In this document: piece by piece, positions 6,397 to 15,597 of the stretch
Layout of the letters: every line of letters begins with the position of its first letter
Numbering within the stretch: the first letter of the stretch is position 1
NCBI GenBank assembly: GCA_049115695.1
Contig: JAGDZR010000022.1
Coordinates: 1 to 64,000 of the forward strand
Direction of reading: 5' to 3'
Length of the DNA: 64,000 nucleotides
Source: JAGDZR01 sp049115695
Lineage (GTDB): Bacteria > Bacteroidota > Bacteroidia > Cytophagales > Cyclobacteriaceae
The notes under the pieces: model-generated
Seen by the model: the letters and a program-made list of their open reading frames with translations, nothing else
Told to the model about the DNA's origin: nothing
Database searches by the model: none
Program-made: the position numbers and the translations under genes

Positions 6397-7575
6397 ATGA
6401 ATAAAAAGAAGAATTCAAGTATCATTTCAGGTTGGAAAACCACTTTGGTGTTGATGGCCATTTGGCTGAATATATGCTATCTCGCATTCAAGATTGTTGG
6501 TCCTAATCCAAGTAATCTGATCCATGCCATTCGCAGAATGCTGACACTCAAAAAACAGTTTTTAGGAACGAGAATTCGTAAACTGTCGAAAATGGGTGGA
6601 AGATACTTCTGGGATCACCATCAGGCTGGTTGGCCTTCAAGGGCCTTTAATCAAGACTTTAAATGGATCATCACACAGGAACTATATCCTGAAAAAAGAC
6701 ATCCTGAAAGCGTTAGATATGTCCTGCTTATGATCACAAAAAAGTGTCCACTTAATTGTGAGCATTGTTTCGAATGGGATGAAATCAATAAAAAAGAGAC
6801 ACTCTCACTTGATGATTTAAAAACCATAGTCAACAAATACCAAAATCTTGGAACGGCTCAATTTCTACTTGGTGGTGGTGAACCCTTATCTCGATACAAT
6901 GAATTGATTGAATTACTTGAGCATGCATCTAACACATCAGATTTTTGGCTATCTACATCCGCATTTGGTCTTACTAAACCCAAGGCTCGAGCGCTCAAAA
7001 CAGCCGGTTTGACAGGTTTATCTATCAGCCTGGATCATTACAACCCGGATGACCATAACACTTTCAGAGGTAATCATCGTTCATATGAACAGGTTATGAA
7101 TGCCATTGCGATCGCTCATGAAGTGGGGTTAGCTGTTTCATTGTCAGTTTGTACAACACGTAATTTTATCTCGCCAGAAAACCTATCCGCTTATGCTGAT
7201 CTGGCACTCAGAAAGAATGTCAGCTTCATCCAACTCATTGAACCCAGAGCGGCGGGTCGATATGCAGGAAAAGATGTTCAACTGTCTCAATCGCATTACG
7301 ATGTACTCGACGAGTTCTATGATAAACTTAACAATGATCCTGTTTACAGCCATTACCCGATAGTGATTCATCCTGGCTACTACCAACGACAATTTGGGTG
7401 CGCAGGAGCTGGCATCCGAAGTATCACAATCGACACGGATGGTAATATAATTGCCTGTCCATTTTGCAGAAAAAAGTCAAAATCAACGAAACTAAACACA
7501 TCTGAATTATTGAAGGAAATCCAGCATGAAGGGTGCTATAAATTCGATAAAAGAGCAACCACTACTCTCGTATAA
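6397..7575 (+). CDS. Membrane-anchored radical SAM protein with SPASM-like C terminus
   Basis: Residues 117-124 read CPLNCEHC, the CxxxCxxC motif that binds the radical SAM [4Fe-4S] cluster, followed by a GGGEP segment. Near the C terminus FGCAG, ACPFC and EGCYKF supply four cysteines, enough for one auxiliary cluster of the SPASM/twitch type seen in peptide- and protein-modifying enzymes. Residues about 14-34 form a hydrophobic helix, so the catalytic domain is probably tethered to the inner membrane, facing the cytoplasm. ATG at 6397 is preferred over a TTG 45 bases upstream. No precursor peptide gene is recognisable nearby. Its 3' end overlaps the convergent gene by 14 bases. Substrate unknown. 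Confidence 0.8.
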   Translation: MNKKKNSSIISGWKTTLVLMAIWLNICYLAFKIVGPNPSNLIHAIRRMLTLKKQFLGTRIRKLSKMGGRYFWDHHQAGWPSRAFNQDFKWIITQELYPEKRHPESVRYVLLMITKKCPLNCEHCFEWDEINKKETLSLDDLKTIVNKYQNLGTAQFLLGGGEPLSRYNELIELLEHASNTSDFWLSTSAFGLTKPKARALKTAGLTGLSISLDHYNPDDHNTFRGNHRSYEQVMNAIAIAHEVGLAVSLSVCTTRNFISPENLSAYADLALRKNVSFIQLIEPRAAGRYAGKDVQLSQSHYDVLDEFYDKLNNDPVYSHYPIVIHPGYYQRQFGCAGAGIRSITIDTDGNIIACPFCRKKSKSTKLNTSELLKEIQHEGCYKFDKRATTTLV

Positions 7576-8569
7576 CCCCACCAAATCGATATACGAGTCC
7601 TATTTCAACATTTGCATTGATAGTAGGACCAAACCCCCAACCCCACCAATCATCTTCGCGTCTAAAGTCATTCGCATCTTCACTTCTGAAATTAGTATAG
7701 GTGATGGTCTCCTCTCTATCAGGGTGACTAACCAATATTCCTTGAATCATAAAATTGATTCTCTGGTTTAGATTAACGAGTATTCCAGCCACAGCTCCTG
7801 CCTGGGTAAACGGGACGTCTGTCCTTTCATAAGTGAAATATGTCCCGACAAAATCTTCTCGAAACCCGGTAGACCAGTTGATTTCATGGTGCCTATACTG
7901 ATTGGTTACCACATACGATCCCAATCCAATCCCAACTATTGGGCCTAGGTAAATAGCATAAGTCGCTCCGGAATTGATATAAATCTTTGGTGAAATACTT
8001 ACCCTATAAACGAGTTGATTTAGCCCTCTTGCTTCACCATTGTTGGTGGTAAACTCTTCATTGGGGTCCGGGTATTCATTCCCAAACCCCCAGTTGAGCG
8101 ACACCCCAACTCCAAATCTTTTTGATGGAATAAACTCTCCAAACACCGCTGGACTCGTATTGCTCGGATAAGCATTACCTCCCAATCCTCCCGATCCCAT
8201 TAGCAGATCTACTCCAAGGAGCCACTTACCATATTGATATTTACTTGGACTGCTAAAAAAGCCATCACGATGGTATCTACCTTTTTTGTACGCTATTGTA
8301 GCCGGCACAATACCTACAGAAGAGGTGTTTTTAACAACCAATTGCTCTTTTGGCTCATACTCTCCCGATAACTCAATGTCTCGTAACGCACCAAGTAATA
8401 CAAAAAATATCTTCCCATCCTGTTCATACTTCACATCATTTTTCACTGAATCTATTAGTAGAACTCTTACAGACTTTTGTGCTCCACTTAAATAGATAAG
8501 TACGTCTTCCTGCGCACTTGCAGTAAAGAATGTAATTGTCACGAGGAGCGCTATTAGGGTTCGTTTCAT
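7562..8569 (-). CDS. Outer-membrane beta-barrel-like protein, paralogue A
   Basis: A signal peptide (residues 1-19, ..FFTASAQ) is followed by a short beta-rich domain, IYLSGAQKSVRVLLIDS..VKYEQDGK, resembling the strand-rich N-terminal module of many Bacteroidota envelope proteins. The remainder alternates glycine/aromatic amphipathic strands and ends in LVYRFGGVIRE, as expected for a barrel in the outer membrane. It is clearly paralogous to the next gene upstream (shared KYQYGKW/KFQYGKW, YPSNTSP/YPTNPSP, FGVGVS/FGVNIS and C-terminal YRFGG). Its start overlaps that gene's stop by 4 bases, so they are translationally coupled. Function unknown. Confidence 0.7.
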   Translation of the reverse strand: MKRTLIALLVTITFFTASAQEDVLIYLSGAQKSVRVLLIDSVKNDVKYEQDGKIFFVLLGALRDIELSGEYEPKEQLVVKNTSSVGIVPATIAYKKGRYHRDGFFSSPSKYQYGKWLLGVDLLMGSGGLGGNAYPSNTSPAVFGEFIPSKRFGVGVSLNWGFGNEYPDPNEEFTTNNGEARGLNQLVYRVSISPKIYINSGATYAIYLGPIVGIGLGSYVVTNQYRHHEINWSTGFREDFVGTYFTYERTDVPFTQAGAVAGILVNLNQRINFMIQGILVSHPDREETITYTNFRSEDANDFRREDDWWGWGFGPTINANVEIGLVYRFGGVIRE

Positions 8570-9549
8570 GGAATTACCTCCTTTCCGCCAAATCTATAAG
8601 TCAAAATGAGTTGTATCGACCCTCTGGCGTCATTTCTGTTACTATTTTCATGCCATTCCAGAAAAAAATCATCTACTTCTGTCCTTCTATGGTTAGAGTA
8701 ATTAAACGTTTCGAATCGATTGGTACTGCTTGACCAAACGCCTGTCTGAACTGAAAAGCAGAAAAATTGATGAAGATTAAATGTCAACCCGACCATTCCG
8801 CCTGCTTCAAAATATGACCTGTCTTCACTGCTAACAAACATTTCCTGACCTTCCCACCGTTCTCGTATTCCTGTGTTAGGGTCTATGGAGAATTGTGAAT
8901 AAGAATATCCAATAAAATCGGCTTTGCTACCGAAATTGACTATCGGTCCGAAATAGAACGAGAATTTGGATTGTCCAAAGGGATAGAACTTTGGAAAGAC
9001 TGTGACCTGATAGTTCATTTCCTTGTTGTTCCTTTGAAAATCCCACAGATCATCTACGGGTTCCATGTCCAACTGCTGATTCGCAAACCCATGCCGATAA
9101 GAAATATTAACTCCAAACTTGTCGCTCATGAAGTATTCAATAAATAACGTGGGACTGGGGTTCGTCGGATAGAGTAATTCCCAAAAATCAAGATTAACAG
9201 CTTTTAGAAATGGGCTTGTACCAATGCTCCACTTGCCATATTGGAACTTGGCTGGCTTTCGCAGCAAACTTGTTCTGGATCTAAAATCTATTGGCCTGTA
9301 ATCAAACCAAAGAGGGTCACTATTAGTTCTGGGAACAATTTCTGGTGTGCTCTTGAGATCAAGAGATTCCAGTGTTGATAACCCAACCACATATTCTTCC
9401 CCTTCTATTACATATTTCAAATACATGACATTTGAATCAATCTCAACAACCTTAACCTCCCTTGAAAAACCGTTTAAATAGGTCAAACGATCCTGCGCAC
9501 TGACTAAAACGCTTGACAAGATCAATATGGTCGTTATAACCCTATTCAT
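8566..9549 (-). CDS. Outer-membrane beta-barrel-like protein, paralogue B
   Basis: This is the second member of the tandem pair: signal peptide (..SSVLVSAQ), a short beta-rich segment (TYLNGFSREVKVVEID) and a barrel-like body ending LTYRFGGKEVIP. The ATG at 9549 is preferred because it gives a standard signal peptide start (MNRVITT) and an 8-base overlap with the lipoprotein gene; an ATG at 9561 is also possible. Divergence between the paralogues is large outside the landmark motifs, so the duplication is old. It probably works with the lipoprotein and paralogue A in one envelope assembly, an inference from the operon alone. Confidence 0.7.
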   Translation of the reverse strand: MNRVITTILILSSVLVSAQDRLTYLNGFSREVKVVEIDSNVMYLKYVIEGEEYVVGLSTLESLDLKSTPEIVPRTNSDPLWFDYRPIDFRSRTSLLRKPAKFQYGKWSIGTSPFLKAVNLDFWELLYPTNPSPTLFIEYFMSDKFGVNISYRHGFANQQLDMEPVDDLWDFQRNNKEMNYQVTVFPKFYPFGQSKFSFYFGPIVNFGSKADFIGYSYSQFSIDPNTGIRERWEGQEMFVSSEDRSYFEAGGMVGLTFNLHQFFCFSVQTGVWSSSTNRFETFNYSNHRRTEVDDFFLEWHENSNRNDARGSIQLILTYRFGGKEVIP

Positions 9550-11164
9550 CCATCTCAACAATTGTCATTTTAGACATTAGTTCTCTGTGCAAGCTTTCAG
9601 AAAACTTTGAAAACTCTCCCTTTTTACTAAATCGCACCAGCTTCATTTTTTTGGGTTTGCCTGTGTAGTTACGATTGGTTATATAGTGACCCTTGCTATG
9701 CAAGAAGATTGTTCGTAAAGCATCTGATCTCAATCCATTGAAGACAATATCCAGTGAGTCGCCCTGTTCTTGTACTAAGTAGTCACCATCATCATTATTG
9801 AGCTGTACTAAGCTTTGAGATTCATGAGTCAGTAAGGGTGCAATAGTCTGCACTTCTACATTGGATGATTGATCATAAGATATTCCCACCTGATCAATTT
9901 CCCAAAGTCTGTAACCAGATTTCAAACGCACTTCTATATTGCCATCCATGCTATTCAATCCATTTAGTGGGATTGCTACTCGATTAGATCGCACATTTCC
10001 AACCAGGTCAACATATTCTACTACATTCCATCCTGATTTCGTCTTAACCTCGACTCCCAGCAAAACGCCCTGCTTAATGGGCCACTTCATCAAATCTTCT
10101 TTCGATTGATCACGATGCTTGGAAACCCAACTCTGATAGGACTCCCCAAATAACTGAGTCATTTGGTTATAAGCAAAAGCGCCCCAACTTGTGTTTTTCA
10201 ACACCAATAACAAATTGGCAGAATCAGTTTTTTCAGGCATATCAAATTGTAGATTCAGATAACTAAAACCATCCTGATTGATTTCATTAAATTGAAAATA
10301 GTCCTCATCACTCTCGCTTAATTGCCACTTGATCTCATTATTCAAATTACTTGGCTCAATCATATTGGAAAAAGCATGCACTTTACCATTTTGATCGAAA
10401 GCAGCCATTACACCTTTACCATGACTGACAACCTTCAATTCCAGTAAATCGGTAAACTGCGTTTCGTCTTCCTCATTTTTAATTTTCATTCGATAGGTAC
10501 TTTCATCAGGCTGATAATCAGGTACAATCTTGAAGTCATGGCGCTCGAGTGCTGGAGCAATGGCGCCCGTAAACATGGAAGCGTCATAATGATATTCATT
10601 ACCATCAAAAACGTATGCATGTGGACAATTGCAAAAGATCAGAAGGAATAAAATAATAGCAGAAAAATAGGCGATCGTAGTAGTGCCCAATATGGAGACG
10701 ACAATTAATCCGAAATTTGGATCATATATCTCAATCGCTCCAATGTCCTCTGAACGGATCACCACAAATTCCTCATCCTGCTGATATTCATTGATATATA
10801 CGTGTATCTGGCGTGTCCTTGAGCGATCTCTCCACCTTGCCTTGGTGGTTACTTTTCCATCAATTTTTTGATGGTAGTAACCGACAACCTGATCAACTTG
10901 CATGAACTGACCTCTCATGATGCCATTGTTGCCATCAAGATAAGGGTCAAAGAACTCGTACATTTTATCTCCGTAATGTACCAGGAAGTAATAGTGCCTG
11001 CCGATATCCATACTATACGGAATCAACTGTCCCACCTTGCCCTGTGGATGATTTAACGGTTTTGTACGAGCTTTATAATAATAGCAGCCCGAAAACGTCA
11101 GGTTTAGTAAGCAGAAGATCAATAACTGCGAAATAATGCGGATAGCGAGTTGATTCCTGATCAT
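9542..11164 (-). CDS. Large lipoprotein of unknown function, first gene of envelope operon
   Basis: The N terminus is a lipoprotein signal (LTFSGC, lipidated Cys at residue 27). A second hydrophobic helix lies at about residues 153-178 and is followed by CNCPHAYVFDGNEYHYD..FTGAIAPALER, a recurring motif of uncharacterised surface proteins in which CPxxYxxDG introduces a beta domain. The remaining 350 residues look beta-rich with no catalytic motif that I recognise. A lipoprotein with an internal transmembrane helix is unusual and could span from membrane to periplasm. It is the first gene of a three-gene operon with overlapping stops and starts. Confidence 0.65.
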   Translation of the reverse strand: MIRNQLAIRIISQLLIFCLLNLTFSGCYYYKARTKPLNHPQGKVGQLIPYSMDIGRHYYFLVHYGDKMYEFFDPYLDGNNGIMRGQFMQVDQVVGYYHQKIDGKVTTKARWRDRSRTRQIHVYINEYQQDEEFVVIRSEDIGAIEIYDPNFGLIVVSILGTTTIAYFSAIILFLLIFCNCPHAYVFDGNEYHYDASMFTGAIAPALERHDFKIVPDYQPDESTYRMKIKNEEDETQFTDLLELKVVSHGKGVMAAFDQNGKVHAFSNMIEPSNLNNEIKWQLSESDEDYFQFNEINQDGFSYLNLQFDMPEKTDSANLLLVLKNTSWGAFAYNQMTQLFGESYQSWVSKHRDQSKEDLMKWPIKQGVLLGVEVKTKSGWNVVEYVDLVGNVRSNRVAIPLNGLNSMDGNIEVRLKSGYRLWEIDQVGISYDQSSNVEVQTIAPLLTHESQSLVQLNNDDGDYLVQEQGDSLDIVFNGLRSDALRTIFLHSKGHYITNRNYTGKPKKMKLVRFSKKGEFSKFSESLHRELMSKMTIVEMDE

Positions 11165-11183
11165 GCAATAAGCGGTTATGAAT

Positions 11184-11191
11184 CAAATTTA
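11184..11191 (-). promoter_or_regulatory. Possible -7 element for the envelope operon
   Basis: TAAATTTG on the minus strand fits TAnnTTTG and lies 20 bases before the ATG at 11164. No TTTG is present at -33. Confidence 0.35.
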
Positions 11192-11246
11192 CAACATCTA
11201 ACGTTGTATTGAATGAATGATTTAGTCACACCTAAAAAAATATCAA

Positions 11247-11609
11247 ATGGATCTGAAGGATTTCGTATCCCATGCCGCAACTGTACTCCACGTTCAAGAC
11301 ATATCAAGGTCGTTAAAATTCTACACCCAAATGGGGTTTGAAATCATCTTTGGTTGGGAAGAGCCTATCACGTATGCGGTATTAAAACTAGGAGATGTTC
11401 AAGTGCACTTATCTCAGTCTTCTGGCACCAGGAAACCCTCCACCTCTCTTTATATTTTTGTCCATCAGGTAGATGAAATTTATGATCGATTAGTTGCCAA
11501 TGGCGTGACCACTCACAACCAACCAAGCACTACAGATTATGGAATGAGAGAATTTGATGTATTAGATCCGGATCAGCACATGATCACTTTTGGTAAGGGT
11601 GACGCATAA
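11247..11609 (+). CDS. VOC family (glyoxalase/bleomycin-resistance fold) protein
   Basis: The 120-residue protein shows the paired beta-alpha-beta-beta-beta modules of the vicinal oxygen chelate fold: AATVLHVQDISRSLKFYTQMGFEI at the start, and REFDVLDPDQHMITFG at the end. H15, or the nearby H10, and a C-terminal E/D could act as metal ligands. Members include glyoxalase I, dioxygenases and antibiotic-binding proteins; the sequence does not distinguish between them. It is a single gene between two oppositely oriented units and shares its 3' region with the terminator of the cellobiose phosphorylase gene. Confidence 0.8.
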   Translation: MDLKDFVSHAATVLHVQDISRSLKFYTQMGFEIIFGWEEPITYAVLKLGDVQVHLSQSSGTRKPSTSLYIFVHQVDEIYDRLVANGVTTHNQPSTTDYGMREFDVLDPDQHMITFGKGDA

Positions 11610-11635
11610 AAAAAGCATCCCCGACTGGAGATGCT
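11608..11635 (-). terminator. Terminator of the GH94 gene
   Basis: Read on the minus strand, AGCATCTCC pairs with GGGGATGCT around a short loop and is followed by seven T residues. It sits 30 bases beyond the phosphorylase stop codon. Confidence 0.7.
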
Positions 11636-11664
11636 CATTATATACTGAACAATTAAAAAGCAAA

Positions 11665-14100
11665 CTAACCTAACCTGACAATCACCTTATTTTCGGTTCC
11701 TTCAGGTTGTATTGGAACAATGTTACTTTCGACAACTGATCCATTAACCTCCAGAACACTTACACTATCACAGACACCAGCTGCATTGTCAATCTCGATA
11801 TGATAAACTGCTCCTCTAAATTTTCGTGTGATCTTAAAACCTTTCCAGTCCTTTGGAATACATGGTGAAATTTCCAATCCATCATATTGAGGCTTGATAC
11901 CCAATATATACTGGGTAATTGCATAGAAATTCCATGATGCAGTTCCTGTCAACCATGAATTCTTTGCCTCACCTGGCTTAAATGCATCTTTCCCAGCAAT
12001 CATCTGCGAATAGACATAGGGTTCCGTTTTATGAAGATCAGAAATGTCTTCCAGGTATGCAGGGCATATTTTCCTGAAATAGTCCCAAGCTCGTTCACCC
12101 CGCCCGATCTTTGTTTCTCCAATAACTACCCAAGGGTTGTTGTGACAAAAAATACCGGCATTCTCTTTATAACCAGCAGGATAAGTCGAAATTTCTCCGT
12201 ATTCTATCACGTACTTAGTGAAAGCTGGATTATTCAATACTATGCCGTATTCGCAATCCAATCGCTCTTTTACCGAATCAAGAGATTTCTTGACCATCCC
12301 TTCCTCAATACCGATTTCTGCCATGGAGCACCAGCCTTGTGATTCGATGAAGATTTTACCTTCCTCATTCTCATCACTACCTACTTTCTTACCATAAAAA
12401 TCATAGGCACGCAGGTACCAATCTCCATCCCATCCATGCTCTTTGATAGCTTGTACCATGTTATCAACATGAACTTGAGCTTCCTTTGCCTCCTGATCCT
12501 TACCGATCTTTCGGCACAGCGTTACATAGTCACGTCCGTAAACCACGAACAGGCCAGCAATCATTACAGATTCAGCAGTTCCACCTTCCTGATTCTCGGT
12601 AGTTTGGAATGATTCATTTGGATTGTTGGAAAAACAATTGAGGTTCAAACAGTCATTCCAATCAGCCCGTCCAATCAAAGGCAGTTTGTGCGGACCCAGA
12701 TTGTTGACTACATGATAGAACGAAGCTTTCAAATGATCAAAGTGCGGCTTGGCTCGGCTCTCATCATTGTCAAACGGGACCATTTCATCCAAAATGCCGT
12801 AATCCCCTGTTTCTTTGATATAAGCTGTAGTGGATAGAATCAACCACAATGGATCATCATTGAAATTGCCCCCTATAGCATCGTTTCCACGCTTGGTCAA
12901 AGGCTGATACTGATGGTATGCACCACCATCCTCAAATTGAGTTGAAGCAATATCGATGATCCGTTCTCTCGCTCTTTCAGGAATCTGATGTACAAACCCA
13001 ATAAGATCCTGATTAGAATCCCTGAATCCCATCCCTCTTCCAATACCTACCTCAAAAAATGAAGCTGATCGCGACATATTGAAAGTCACCATACATTGGT
13101 ACTGATTCCATATATTGACCATCCTATCTAGCTTTTCATCACAGCTATTCACAGAATAGATACTCAATAAGTCAGCCCAATACTTAGCTAATTCATCGTA
13201 TGCTTTATCAACCTTGTCCACCGTATCAAATCGATCAATGGTTGATTTAGCTTTTGATTTGTTGATTACCCCTTTACTCTCCCACTTATCATCTTCTTCA
13301 TTTTCAACATAGCCCAATAGGAAAATCAAGTCCTTGGTTTCACCTGGCTTAAGTGTGATTTCGAAGTAGTGAGAAGCAATGGGTGACCATCCGTGTGCTT
13401 CACTATTGGTGGGTGTTCCATTAGCGACCGCTTGTGGCCCAGAAAATTCATTATAAAGTCCGATAAAGGATTCTCTATCAGTATCAAATCCATCTATCTC
13501 CGTATTGCTATGATAGAAAGCGTAGTGATTTCTTCTTTCCTTATATTCAGTCTTGTGATAAATGGTAGCATCGTCAATTTCAACTTCGCCCGTAGAAAGA
13601 TTACGTTGAAGATTGTTTTGATCATCCTCAGCATTCCATAAGCACCATTCTACAAAAGAGAACAGTTTAAATGTCTTGGTTTCTGAAGAAGTATTACGAA
13701 GTGTCATTTTTTGCACTTCACACCAGGCCTTTAGCGGCACGAAGAATAGTACCTCAGCTTCCAGTCCGTTCTTCTCTCCTTTTATTTTGGTATAGCTCAG
13801 GCCATGTCGACATTCATACTTATCAAGTTCAGTTTTAACAGGCTTCCAACCTGGTGACCAGGTCGTATCGCCATCTTTGATATAGAAATAGCGCCCCCCA
13901 TTATCCATAGGAACATTGTTATAGCGATATCGATTGAGTCGTCTAAACTTTGCGTCCTTATAAAAACTGTATCCTCCAGCCGTGTTGGAAATCAGGGAGA
14001 AAAAATCTTCATTCCCGAGGTAGTTGATCCAGGGAAATGGTGTTTGAGGGTTAGTGATAACATACTCTTTGCTGTCATCATCGAAAAAACCAAACTTCAT
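11665..14100 (-). CDS. Cellobiose phosphorylase (GH94)
   Basis: The enzyme splits cellobiose with phosphate into glucose 1-phosphate and glucose, saving ATP during cellulose or beta-glucan use. The whole length follows the pattern of characterised cellobiose phosphorylases: an N-terminal beta-sandwich (FGFFDDDSKEYVIT, TPFPWINYLG, YSFYKDA), an (alpha/alpha)6 barrel with MVTFNMSRSASFFE and IGRGMGFRDSNQD, and a C-terminal jelly roll. The DWND segment at residues 481-483 holds the expected general acid Asp; STYPAGYKENAG is the phosphate-site region. At 811 residues it has the family length. There is no signal peptide, so it acts in the cytoplasm. No transporter or cellulase is adjacent. Confidence 0.93.
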   Translation of the reverse strand: MKFGFFDDDSKEYVITNPQTPFPWINYLGNEDFFSLISNTAGGYSFYKDAKFRRLNRYRYNNVPMDNGGRYFYIKDGDTTWSPGWKPVKTELDKYECRHGLSYTKIKGEKNGLEAEVLFFVPLKAWCEVQKMTLRNTSSETKTFKLFSFVEWCLWNAEDDQNNLQRNLSTGEVEIDDATIYHKTEYKERRNHYAFYHSNTEIDGFDTDRESFIGLYNEFSGPQAVANGTPTNSEAHGWSPIASHYFEITLKPGETKDLIFLLGYVENEEDDKWESKGVINKSKAKSTIDRFDTVDKVDKAYDELAKYWADLLSIYSVNSCDEKLDRMVNIWNQYQCMVTFNMSRSASFFEVGIGRGMGFRDSNQDLIGFVHQIPERARERIIDIASTQFEDGGAYHQYQPLTKRGNDAIGGNFNDDPLWLILSTTAYIKETGDYGILDEMVPFDNDESRAKPHFDHLKASFYHVVNNLGPHKLPLIGRADWNDCLNLNCFSNNPNESFQTTENQEGGTAESVMIAGLFVVYGRDYVTLCRKIGKDQEAKEAQVHVDNMVQAIKEHGWDGDWYLRAYDFYGKKVGSDENEEGKIFIESQGWCSMAEIGIEEGMVKKSLDSVKERLDCEYGIVLNNPAFTKYVIEYGEISTYPAGYKENAGIFCHNNPWVVIGETKIGRGERAWDYFRKICPAYLEDISDLHKTEPYVYSQMIAGKDAFKPGEAKNSWLTGTASWNFYAITQYILGIKPQYDGLEISPCIPKDWKGFKITRKFRGAVYHIEIDNAAGVCDSVSVLEVNGSVVESNIVPIQPEGTENKVIVRLG

Positions 14101-14257
14101 TAATTGCTTCTTTTTACTATTACTTTGATTGGTGCGATTGCACTTTGCGAAAGTGAGAAAAGCTCATCAGATCAACGAGTAATTTCCATCCAAATAGGAT
14201 ATGTGAATGTTGCATCACTTATCAAAGCAGCCCTTATTAGCCTTGATGGAGGCTAAA

Positions 14258-14285
14258 ATAAAAAAAGCCGGATTTCTCCAGCTTT
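14258..14285 (-). terminator. Terminator of dnaN
   Basis: On the minus strand AAAGCTGG and CCGGCTTT form an 8-bp stem (one T-G wobble) over a 6-base loop, followed by TTTTT. It lies 26 bases past the dnaN stop. Confidence 0.75.
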
Positions 14286-14310
14286 GAATATTGTAAATTA
14301 TGAAAAACGA

Positions 14311-15435
14311 TCAAACGTAATTGTTCAACATCACTGGCATTACCAGCAACAAGATATCTTCGTTTTCATCTGTATCTGAAGGCACGATGATACCTGCTCT
14401 GTTTGGTGCACTGAGCTGCAACGTGATTTCATTGCACTCAAGGTTACCCAACATTTCCACTAAGAACTTGGCATTGAATCCAATTTCTATATCCTCCCCA
14501 TCGTGCTCACAGGCCAATCGCTCATTCGCCTCATTCGAGAAATCTAAATCCTCAGCAGAAATCAACAATTCGCTTCCGGTCAATTTCAATCTCACCTGAT
14601 GTGTCGTCTTATTGGCATAAATAGCTATACGCTTAAGAGAACTCAACAATTCTCCACGATTGATGGTCATGTTATTGCTATTGTCCGCTGGGATGACGTT
14701 TTCATAATCTGGGTAACGCTCATCGATCAATCGGCAGATCATTTTGATATTGCTGAAATCGAAGAATGCATTTGATGCATTGAACTCCACCGCTACATTC
14801 GTATTTTCAGAAGGAAGTGTTGCCTTGAGCAGTGTTAGTGCCTTTCTAGGGATAATCATGTTATGTCCCATATCCGCGGCTATATCGACTCTTCGATAAC
14901 GAATCAACCTGTGAGAATCGGTCGCTACAAAGGTTGCGTTGGTCTCATCCAGTTTGACGAAAACACCTGTCATTGCTGGTCGCAACTCATCATTGCTGGT
15001 CGCAAAAATGGTATTATTGATCGCTCTTCCCAATACATCAGTGGAGATGTTGACCGAAAATCCGTCTGATACACTTGGCACCTTTGGGAAGTCAGTTGCA
15101 TTTTCTCCAGCCAACTTGTATCGGCCGTTATCTGAGCTTATCTCGATGCTATAGGTAGCATCATCGATAGAGAAAGTCACAGGTTGCTCAGGAAGATTTC
15201 TCAGTGTTTCCAACAAGATCTTAGCAGGAATTGCAATACTGCCATCCTCCTTTGCCTCAACTTCCAACTCCGTTATCATCGAAGTTTGCAAATCAGAAGC
15301 TGTTACCGTGAGAGTCCCTCCCTGAATCTCAAATAGAAAATTTTCAAGAATGGGCACCACTGGATTGGTGGTGATCACGCCATTTACAGCTGCAAGCTGC
15401 TTCAATAAATAGGATGATGATACAATAAATTTCAT
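14311..15435 (-). CDS. dnaN: DNA polymerase III beta subunit (sliding clamp)
   Basis: The protein of 374 residues has the three repeated clamp domains of DnaN, which dimerises into a ring that tethers the replicative polymerase to DNA. Landmarks are MKFIVSSSYLLKQL at the start, PILENFLFE, FVATDSHRLIRYR in domain 2 and the C-terminal VMPVMLNNYV hydrophobic tail that lines the partner-binding pocket. Length is normal for the family. In Bacteroidota dnaN is often next to gldG-type genes and not to dnaA, as is the case here: DUF4340, gldG, gldF and gldA lie immediately upstream on the same strand. Confidence 0.97.
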   Translation of the reverse strand: MKFIVSSSYLLKQLAAVNGVITTNPVVPILENFLFEIQGGTLTVTASDLQTSMITELEVEAKEDGSIAIPAKILLETLRNLPEQPVTFSIDDATYSIEISSDNGRYKLAGENATDFPKVPSVSDGFSVNISTDVLGRAINNTIFATSNDELRPAMTGVFVKLDETNATFVATDSHRLIRYRRVDIAADMGHNMIIPRKALTLLKATLPSENTNVAVEFNASNAFFDFSNIKMICRLIDERYPDYENVIPADNSNNMTINRGELLSSLKRIAIYANKTTHQVRLKLTGSELLISAEDLDFSNEANERLACEHDGEDIEIGFNAKFLVEMLGNLECNEITLQLSAPNRAGIIVPSDTDENEDILLLVMPVMLNNYV

Positions 15436-15468
15436 TCGCTAGCGATTTGACTTATCAAAAATGGATGC

Positions 15469-15476
15469 CAAATTTA
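15469..15476 (-). promoter_or_regulatory. Possible -7 element before dnaN
   Basis: TAAATTTG on the minus strand matches TAnnTTTG and would start transcription about 25 bases before the dnaN ATG. This allows dnaN expression independent of the gld operon. Confidence 0.4.
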
Positions 15477-15597
15477 AGAAAAAACTTGACATAAAGCACC
15501 CACTTATCAATAAGCTTAACATCCCGATTTTCAGTATGCTGTGAATGCTTCTCTCAACTAATTGTGCAGTGCTAAATTTGAACTGCTAAATCCTTCA

